Position numbers and translations under genes: made by a program | The notes under the pieces: model-generated | What the model saw: only the letters and a program-made list of their open reading frames with translations | Told to the model about the DNA's origin: nothing | Databases searched by the model: none | Shown: one piece after another, positions 24,676-30,417 of the stretch | How the letters are laid out: every line of letters begins with the position of its first letter | Numbering within the stretch: the stretch's first letter is position 1 | Assembly (NCBI GenBank): GCA_045649455.1 | Contig: JAZRPV010000042.1 | Span: forward strand, 1 to 30,417 | Direction of reading: 5' to 3' | DNA length: 30,417 bases | DNA from: JAEDES01 sp045649455 | Lineage (GTDB): Bacteria; Bacillota_I; Bacilli_A; RF39; UBA660

Positions 24676-26949
24676 CTAACAATTAATTCCCTTTATTTTC
24701 TTTTCTTGAAATTCATCTGTATAAATTTTCTTTTCTTTTTTTGGTTTATTTAAATTTCCTTTTTCTAATAGCATAAATATTGCAACTGATATATAGATAG
24801 ATGAATAACTACCTACAATTAATCCAAATAACATTGCCATATTAAATGTAAGGATTTCTCTAGATCCTAAGAATAATAATGCAAATATTGGAAGTAAAGT
24901 TGTAAGTGAAGTATAAATAGTTCTATCAAATGTTTGACGAATACTTAAATTTACTTCTTCTTTTAAATCTTCAACTGTAAGTTTCTTATTCTTCTTCTTA
25001 TTTAAATTTTCACGAATTCTATCGAAGTTAACAATTGTATCATTAATAGAATATCCAATAATTGCAAGAATTGCTGCAATAAACATTGAAGAAATTTCAT
25101 AATTAAACATTGCAAATAATGCAAATACGAATAATACGTCATGTACTAAAGTAACTACTCCAGCTACTGCATAACTTAATCTAAATCTAATTGCAACATA
25201 TACAATAATTCCAACTAAGGCAACTAATACTGATAAAATTGCATTCTTAACTAATTCTTTTTGAACTATATTAGAAACAACTCCAATATTAACTTTAGCA
25301 TCATATTTATCTTCAAAATAACTATTAACTGCTTTAACTTCTTCTTCACCTAATGCTTTATCTAATCTAATATCAACTTCTTCATCAATAATTTCAATAG
25401 AACTAGATTCTAATTTTAATTCTACTAAATCAGATTTAATATCTTTTTTAGTAACTTTATCTTCTGTCATTACAACGATACTTGTTCCTGATTTATAATC
25501 AATACCAAGATTTAATCCCTTAGTACCAACTAATACTCCTCCAGCAACAATAACGATCATTGAGAATAAAATTGCATATTTTGAATATTTTAAGAAATTA
25601 ACATTCTTAAATGGAACAACTTTAACTTCTTCACCTTTACTTACATTAGGTATATTTTTCTTTTTAACACTAATGAATAAGTTTGTCTTATTATCAAACC
25701 ATCCACTCTTAACAAACATTCCCATAAGCCATCTAGTAATAAATACCATTGTAAACATAGTAACAATTACTGAAATTATACTCATAGTAGCAAATCCTTT
25801 AATACTAGATTCACCAAATATAAACATAATAATTCCAACTATTAATGTTGTTAAGTTACCATCGATAATAGCTCCAAAACTTTCTTTAGAACCATCTCTA
25901 AATGCAGTAGCTAATCCTTTACCTTTATGTAATTCATCTCTAATTCTAGAGAATGTAATAACATTACTATCTACTGCCATACCAATTCCAAGTACTAAAG
26001 CTGCAATACCAGGAAGTGTTAAAACTCCTCCTACAACCCAGAATACAAAGAATGTAGCTAATGTATATAACATAATTGATACTGCTGAAATAAATCCTGC
26101 AAAATGGTAAATTCCAATTAATACTAAAATAATAGCAACAATACCAATAACTCCAGCCATAAATGTTTTTTCTAATGTATTATCTCCAAATGAAGCACCT
26201 ACTGTTTTAGAAGAAACTTCTACTAACTTACTTGGAAGTGAACCACTATTAATTAAATCAACTAAGTTTTCTACTTCTTCAACAGTAAAGTTACCTTGAA
26301 TAATAACATCACTAGCAAATCCTTGTGATACAGTAGCAGCACTTAAACAGTTAGATCCACTAGTTCCACATTGATTTCCTTCTTTTTCATAACTATCAGT
26401 TAAATTATTATAATCTAACCAAATAACAATCATCTTATCTTCAGTTTTTGAAATTTCACTTGTAACTTCATAAAACTTATCTTTATCTTTTACTGATAAA
26501 GCAACTGCAGGTCTACCAGCATCATCTTGTCCTACTTTTGCTCCTCCTGCTTTTAATACATCACTAGTCATTAATAATTTATCTTCAGTATCTCTAAATG
26601 ATAATGATGCAACTGTTGATAGTTGACTACGAGCTTCTTCTGGATTTTTAACACCAGCTAATTTAACTCTGATTCTATCTTCACCTTCTAAGACAATCTC
26701 AGGTTCACTAACTCCTAAACTATCAATTCTTTTTACTAACGTTTTATATGTAGCAGTTAGCTTTTCACTGTTCATTTTAGAACCATCAACACTCTCTGCT
26801 TTATATAAAATTTCAAACCCACCTTGTAAATCTAAACCAAATTTTAAGTTATTAAAAATTGGTACTAATAATAAGCATACTCCTACAACAACAAGGCATT
26901 GGATAGTTATTAATGAAATAACTTTTTTTAATCCTGTTTTCTTTTTCAT
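24676..26949 (-). CDS. secDF: SecDF protein-export membrane protein (SecD-SecF fusion)
   Basis: Proton-driven RND-type partner of SecYEG that pulls exported proteins across the membrane. The 757 residues fuse SecD and SecF as in Bacillus. The SecD half starts with one membrane segment, then LKFGLDLQGGFEILY, the periplasmic-type P1 region (about 50-260), and five segments with LGIGMAVDSNVITFSRIRDE, whose Asp carries protons. The SecF half starts near residue 470 with LGIDYKSGTSIVV and ends with IIGYSINDTIVNFDRIREN. The start at 26949 has GGTGGAG; a GTG three codons upstream is less likely. It lies 10 bases after the comN-like gene. Confidence 0.97.
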   Translation of the reverse strand: MKKKTGLKKVISLITIQCLVVVGVCLLLVPIFNNLKFGLDLQGGFEILYKAESVDGSKMNSEKLTATYKTLVKRIDSLGVSEPEIVLEGEDRIRVKLAGVKNPEEARSQLSTVASLSFRDTEDKLLMTSDVLKAGGAKVGQDDAGRPAVALSVKDKDKFYEVTSEISKTEDKMIVIWLDYNNLTDSYEKEGNQCGTSGSNCLSAATVSQGFASDVIIQGNFTVEEVENLVDLINSGSLPSKLVEVSSKTVGASFGDNTLEKTFMAGVIGIVAIILVLIGIYHFAGFISAVSIMLYTLATFFVFWVVGGVLTLPGIAALVLGIGMAVDSNVITFSRIRDELHKGKGLATAFRDGSKESFGAIIDGNLTTLIVGIIMFIFGESSIKGFATMSIISVIVTMFTMVFITRWLMGMFVKSGWFDNKTNLFISVKKKNIPNVSKGEEVKVVPFKNVNFLKYSKYAILFSMIVIVAGGVLVGTKGLNLGIDYKSGTSIVVMTEDKVTKKDIKSDLVELKLESSSIEIIDEEVDIRLDKALGEEEVKAVNSYFEDKYDAKVNIGVVSNIVQKELVKNAILSVLVALVGIIVYVAIRFRLSYAVAGVVTLVHDVLFVFALFAMFNYEISSMFIAAILAIIGYSINDTIVNFDRIRENLNKKKNKKLTVEDLKEEVNLSIRQTFDRTIYTSLTTLLPIFALLFLGSREILTFNMAMLFGLIVGSYSSIYISVAIFMLLEKGNLNKPKKEKKIYTDEFQEKKIKGINC

Positions 26950-26959
26950 GAACTCCACC

Positions 26960-27247
26960 TCATATAATTTCTATATTATTCTTCTCAAAATATTGTGATC
27001 TCTCATCAGTAATCTTACTTTTTAAATAAGTATCGATTTTTTTATTATCAGTATGTAATATATCATTAACAATATCTGATAGCATCAAATCTTTACTCTT
27101 GATCCATATATTTTCTATTAAATAGTTCCATACATCCATTTGATTAATGTAGGTATAACCAAATCTATGTAATTCCCCTACTTTTGCATTCAAAGCTGGC
27201 TTAACTCTTTGAAACAATTCTTCTTTACTAGAAAATTCATAGTCCAC
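26960..27247 (-). CDS. ComN-like post-transcriptional regulator
   Basis: 95 residues, soluble, helical, with LHRFGYTYINQMDVWNYLIENIWIK in part as the most conserved-looking region (about residues 26-50). It agrees with the small regulator family of B. subtilis ComN (YrzD), which sits next to secDF there too and affects comE mRNA. The assignment rests on length, the INQ-x-DVW-x-YL pattern and gene order. The start is a GTG at 27247 with AAGGATG upstream; no ATG is available. It heads the comN-like-secDF-relA-dtd-permease group. Confidence 0.78.
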   Translation of the reverse strand: MDYEFSSKEELFQRVKPALNAKVGELHRFGYTYINQMDVWNYLIENIWIKSKDLMLSDIVNDILHTDNKKIDTYLKSKITDERSQYFEKNNIEII

Positions 27248-27277
27248 TACAGATCACATCCTTTTTTGAATACTTTA

Positions 27278-27306
27278 ATTATAACGAAAATAAATAAAAA
27301 ATTAAA
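27278..27306 (-). promoter_or_regulatory. Promoter of the comN-like-secDF-relA-dtd group
   Basis: On the reverse strand a TATAAT (27278-27283) lies 17 bases from TTTAAT (27301-27306), a weak -35. It follows the xerC terminator. Confidence 0.55.
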
Positions 27307-27335
27307 GCATTATTAAGTATTTTCTTTAATTTCAA

Positions 27336-27357
27336 CAAAAAAGAGACCTAAGTCTCT
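27336..27357 (-). terminator. Intrinsic terminator after xerC
   Basis: AGAGAC (27342-27347) pairs with GTCTCT (27352-27357) over a 4-base loop, followed on the reverse strand by a U-run. The xerC stop is in the stem. Confidence 0.8.
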
Positions 27358-28258
27358 ACTTATCATCAATCTTCGCTCTTGGAAAACTATTATAATAAAC
27401 TTCTTTTAATCTATCAGTCGTAACATGAGTATAAATTTGAGTTGCTTTAATGCTTTCATGTCCTAATAATTTTTGAACTGTAATTAAGTCACAGCCTTCA
27501 TTTAATAAATGAGTTGCAAAAGAATGTCTAAGCATATGGGGAGATATATTTTTATTAAGACTAGTCTTCTTAATAATTTGTTCTAAAACATATCTAACTC
27601 CTCTTTCAGTAATAGCGCCACCATTCTTATTCAAAAATAAATAATCTTCATTTAAAACATTTAGTCTAAGATACCCATCTCTCAAATACTTAACAAGCGC
27701 CTCTTCACAATACTCTCCATATGTAACAATTCTTTCTTTATTACCTTTACCAAGTATTAATATACTCTTAGTACTTAAATCAATATCTTTAACTTTAATA
27801 TTAACTAATTCCCCTACACGTACACCAGTACCATATAACATTTCAAGTATTAATAAATCTCTTTGTCCTATAGGAGAATCATCACATACATTAAATAATT
27901 CTTCTAATTCATTATATTCAAAATATCTAGGTAATTTCTTTTCTTTTTTCGGTCCACTTACTAACGAAAATACATTTTTAGAAACAATACCCTCATTCGC
28001 CAGAAATTTATAAAATCCTCTAAGTCCACTAAGTTTACGATCTATAGATGAATTACTACCATTCTTCTCTTCTTTTAAATACATTAAATAAAATCTTAAA
28101 TCATCATAATTAATATCTAAAAAAGAAAGAGACTCTCTTTCTAAATAATTAAAGAATTCATCTATATCATTTTTATAACTTAAAATAGTATATTCTGAAT
28201 AATTCTTCTGATACTCAAGATATTCTAAATATTTAGTTAAAGCTACTTCCTTTTTGAT
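27356..28258 (-). CDS. xerC: Tyrosine recombinase XerC/XerD, no canonical start codon visible
   Basis: Chromosome-dimer resolution recombinase. All active residues are present, numbering from 28258: Arg147 (GVRVGEL), Lys171 (LGKGNKER), His241 and Arg244 (HMLRHSF), His267 (LLGHES) and Tyr276 (QIYTHV). The first ATG, at 28084, would start inside the protein and lose most of the SAM-like core-binding domain. Upstream the same frame goes on coding a typical N-terminus (KEVALTKYLEYLEYQKNYSE) back to an ATC at 28258, where a stop ends the frame two codons earlier. That gives 300 residues, the standard length. ATC has AGGAGA 9 bases upstream. It overlaps the previous gene by 16 bases. XerC rather than XerD is inferred from the topA neighbourhood, as in Bacillus. 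Confidence 0.85.
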   Translation of the reverse strand: MKKEVALTKYLEYLEYQKNYSEYTILSYKNDIDEFFNYLERESLSFLDINYDDLRFYLMYLKEEKNGSNSSIDRKLSGLRGFYKFLANEGIVSKNVFSLVSGPKKEKKLPRYFEYNELEELFNVCDDSPIGQRDLLILEMLYGTGVRVGELVNIKVKDIDLSTKSILILGKGNKERIVTYGEYCEEALVKYLRDGYLRLNVLNEDYLFLNKNGGAITERGVRYVLEQIIKKTSLNKNISPHMLRHSFATHLLNEGCDLITVQKLLGHESIKATQIYTHVTTDRLKEVYYNSFPRAKIDDK

Positions 28259-29517
28259 ACAACATCATCTCCTAATTGATTGGAATTTTCTCCCATCATA
28301 CGACTCATTTGTCCACAAGAAGAATAAATACGACACCACTCATAAACTCTATTAAGTCTTGCATCACTCTTATTTAGCATTCTTTTTACATCATTCATTT
28401 CTGCGGCCATATCTTCTTGTAATATAAATTGACCATGTCCATAATAATCAACTTTTCTTGCTTCTTCTAATTTCGATTTATGAAATAAATATGCTCTAAG
28501 AGAATTTCTCAAATTACCTGTTAAAAGAGAATTTAATTTTTTCTTTGTATCATCATCTAATTCATAATCAAATATATCAAAATTAAATGTTAATTTATTT
28601 TCTACATATTTAAAACTTTCTAATGGTAAATTACTTAAAAATCTAATTACCGCAACCATTTTATTATCTGCATCCCCTGCTGCAATAACAGGAAATTTAA
28701 TTTTTGGTTTTTCTTCTTGTTTTTCTTTTTCAACTACATTTACTTTAGGAACTGCAAATACATCTGATAATCCTTCGTCAAACATACTTATTTGACCAAC
28801 TGAAAAATCTTTATCTAGTATTTTACTTAAAGATGAAAATAAAACTTTTCTCCCTCTAACATTTTCATTAAAATAAGCTATATTTCCTTGTAATAAATTA
28901 CTATGACTTGCAGTTAAAAAATCACTTCTATTCAACGCTTCAATAATATTACGAATAACAGGATAACTTTCTAACGCCCATCTTTCTTGATATTTTAAAG
29001 AATATGGAACACTATCATAATCTCTAATTCCATTTAATGAATCTACTAACTTCTTAGGAAGACCAGTATATCCATTTTCAATCATATAATAGAAATCACC
29101 ACGATGATATGCCTTTGTAAGTAACTTATTAAATATTCTTAATATTTTTTCGTTTGCTTTGCCTAAATCGCCAGCACAATAAGCTCCAGCTACTGCTCTA
29201 AATTCAGCCATTCTCTCATTTTTTTCTGGTCTATAAATAACTTCTTGAAATTTCACTGGATTACTAGATGTAGATCTAGCTTTAGACGCCACAAAAAAAT
29301 CATATTCACCCGCATCTAAATAACCTTTATCAATAAGTCTTTGTTGCATTTCTTCACGACTAGCAAATCGAGTTGTAACTAAATCTATAGCAGACAATGA
29401 ATTTTTAAAACAATAATCTTCATCTTTTGCATTAGCATTATACCAGCTTTCTTTAATACCGATTATTTTATAACTATTATCTCGTTTATTTCTCGCTACT
29501 AATAAATAAGTACTCAT
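28243..29517 (-). CDS. Protein of unknown function between topA and xerC
   Basis: 424 residues, soluble, no signal peptide. I do not recognise a family. The N-terminal 90 residues (TYLLVARNKRDNSYKIIGIKE in part, then AIDLVTTRFASREEMQQRLIDKGYLD) look like a small alpha/beta module. The middle is helical with WALESYPVIRNIIEALNRSDF and a linker of alternating Glu and Lys (VVEKEKQEEKPKIK, about 270-283). The C-terminal part is helical and ends with CRIYSSCGQMSRMMGENSNQ. In Bacillus this position between topA and xerC holds trmFO, but none of the FAD motifs of TrmFO are present. The gene has a GGTGAT site, a TGATATATT extended -10 upstream, and overlaps xerC. Confidence 0.85.
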   Translation of the reverse strand: MSTYLLVARNKRDNSYKIIGIKESWYNANAKDEDYCFKNSLSAIDLVTTRFASREEMQQRLIDKGYLDAGEYDFFVASKARSTSSNPVKFQEVIYRPEKNERMAEFRAVAGAYCAGDLGKANEKILRIFNKLLTKAYHRGDFYYMIENGYTGLPKKLVDSLNGIRDYDSVPYSLKYQERWALESYPVIRNIIEALNRSDFLTASHSNLLQGNIAYFNENVRGRKVLFSSLSKILDKDFSVGQISMFDEGLSDVFAVPKVNVVEKEKQEEKPKIKFPVIAAGDADNKMVAVIRFLSNLPLESFKYVENKLTFNFDIFDYELDDDTKKKLNSLLTGNLRNSLRAYLFHKSKLEEARKVDYYGHGQFILQEDMAAEMNDVKRMLNKSDARLNRVYEWCRIYSSCGQMSRMMGENSNQLGDDVVSKRK

Positions 29518-29535
29518 AACATCACCACTACTTTA

Positions 29536-29544
29536 AATATATCA
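29536..29544 (-). promoter_or_regulatory. Extended -10 candidate for the unknown gene and xerC
   Basis: The reverse strand reads TGATATATT about 20 bases before the start, after the topA terminator. No clear -35. Confidence 0.5.
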
Positions 29545-29552
29545 TAATCAAC

Positions 29553-29578
29553 AAAAAAAGAGAAGTAAATTACTTCTC
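29553..29578 (-). terminator. Intrinsic terminator of topA
   Basis: GAGAAGT (29560-29566) pairs with ACTTCTC (29572-29578) over a 5-base loop, with seven U on the reverse strand. The topA stop overlaps the loop and stem. Confidence 0.85.
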
Positions 29579-30417
29579 ATATGAACATTCACTACATTTT
29601 ACTTGTCCATTCTTTTCAACTAAAACTTTGCTACACTCAGGGCAAAATTCCCCAGTAGGTTTATCCCATAAAGCAAACTTACACTTAGGATAATTATTAC
29701 ATCCATAGAATACTTTACCTTTTCTAGTTGGTTTAGCAACAATCTTACCAGAACATTCTGGACAATCCATAATTTCTTCTACTTCTTTTTCTTCTTTTTT
29801 AATATATTTACATCCCGGATAATTAGAACATGCTACAAATTCTCCATAACGTCCTTTTCTAACAACTAATGGACTTCCACATGTTGGACATACTTCTCCA
29901 GTTTCTTCAGGAGCTTTCTTTTCCATATCACTAAATGCATCTTTAACACGTACTTCAAAAATCTTATAAAAATCTTCTAATACTTTATTCCATACAGCAT
30001 TACCTTCAGCTATCTTATCAAGATCTTCTTCCATATCACGTGTATATTCTACATTAATTAAATCACTAAAGAATTCTTGTAATTTATCAGTTGTTTCTAC
30101 ACCAACACTAGTAGGTTTAAATTTTTTATCTTCTAATATAACATAATCACGTTCTTTAATTGTATCCATAGTCTTAGCATAAGTAGATGGTCTTCCTATC
30201 CCTAATTCTTCCATTTCTTTAATTAATTTAGCTTCTGTATATCTTGAAGGTGGATTAGTAAAATGTTGTTCCTTTTCTATAGAATTAGCTACTAACATAT
30301 CTCCATCCTTTAAATCAGGCAATATTTTATCTTCACTTTTTTCATAATCTTTGTAGACTTTTAAATAACCATCATATATAAGAATTTGTCCACTTGTTTT
30401 AAATTTATAATTATTAT
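29570..30417 (-). CDS. topA: DNA topoisomerase I, C-terminal part (start beyond window)
   Basis: Type IA enzyme that relaxes negative supercoils. About 281 residues lie in the window, and the frame is open to the edge. The signature HFTNPPSRYTEAKLIKEME followed by LGIGRPSTYA belongs to the end of the catalytic core. Three Cys4 zinc-ribbon modules follow: CPTC with CSNYPGC, CPEC with CNNYPKC, and CPEC with CSEC. The N-terminal Toprim domain and the active Tyr are outside the window. A TTG at 30322 is only an internal codon. Confidence 0.97.
   Translation of the reverse strand, partial: NNYKFKTSGQILIYDGYLKVYKDYEKSEDKILPDLKDGDMLVANSIEKEQHFTNPPSRYTEAKLIKEMEELGIGRPSTYAKTMDTIKERDYVILEDKKFKPTSVGVETTDKLQEFFSDLINVEYTRDMEEDLDKIAEGNAVWNKVLEDFYKIFEVRVKDAFSDMEKKAPEETGEVCPTCGSPLVVRKGRYGEFVACSNYPGCKYIKKEEKEVEEIMDCPECSGKIVAKPTRKGKVFYGCNNYPKCKFALWDKPTGEFCPECSKVLVEKNGQVKCSECSYEK

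Noticed and set aside
25673..26110. 145-codon plus-strand frame inside secDF
   Set aside because: It is the complement of a membrane-protein coding region; low-complexity Ile/Asn/Thr composition and no ribosome site.
1..30417. CRISPR arrays, insertion sequences, tRNA genes, prophage or att sites
   Set aside because: No direct-repeat/spacer pattern, transposase, tRNA-like cloverleaf or integrase other than the housekeeping Xer recombinase was seen.

Overview
The window comes from a low-GC Gram-positive bacterium of the Bacilli/Erysipelotrichia/RF39 type. Strongly A+T-rich DNA, GGAGG-like ribosome sites, T-box control of an aminoacyl-tRNA synthetase operon, and Bacillus-like gene neighbourhoods (murG-murB-divIB, comN-like-secDF, relA-dtd, hisS-aspS, topA-x-xerC) point this way. 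TGA is a normal stop codon (murG and relA end in it), so the code is standard. The murB, murG and divIB genes mean the cell makes peptidoglycan and is not a wall-less mollicute. The species cannot be named from the sequence.

Layout. 1-3306 (minus): end of a division/cell-wall cluster, murG-murB-divIB, followed by a GT-C-type membrane glycosyltransferase cut by the window edge. 3392-5300 (plus): tmcAL-gmk. 5304-12113 (minus): a secreted protein with two copies of one domain, pyruvate kinase, and polA-mutM. 12131-13104: a divergent SOS locus with lexA on plus and a very short membrane-protein gene on minus, with two LexA-like boxes between them. 13094-14588 (minus): an unknown gene overlapping tcdA. 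14643-14861 (minus): a stand-alone structured RNA gene with its own promoter and U-run. 14911-15684: an alpha/beta hydrolase (plus). 15682-16390: a membrane-anchored unknown protein (minus). 16404-19812 (minus): hisS-aspS behind a T-box leader; HisS has a Cys/His-rich C-terminal tail. 19813-27306 (minus): comN-like-secDF-relA-dtd-AI-2E-family permease, then an M3-like metallopeptidase. 27336-30417 (minus): topA (start cut off), an unknown 424-residue protein, and xerC, whose N-terminal part has no ATG, GTG or TTG in frame.

How it works together. Most of the window is housekeeping: wall synthesis and division, tRNA modification, charging and proofreading, stringent response, protein export, DNA repair, topology and chromosome dimer resolution. 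Genes are packed into short operons. Several promoters rely on a TGn extended -10 element, and many neighbouring transcription units share or abut intrinsic terminators in which stop codons lie.

The most interesting items are the unassigned structured RNA near 14.7 kb, the SOS-controlled 38- or 53-residue membrane peptide, the metal-binding-like tail on HisS, the xerC start problem at an A5 run, and the T-box that appears to read tRNA-Asp although hisS is its first gene. All functional calls rest on motifs read by eye; no database or folding program was run.
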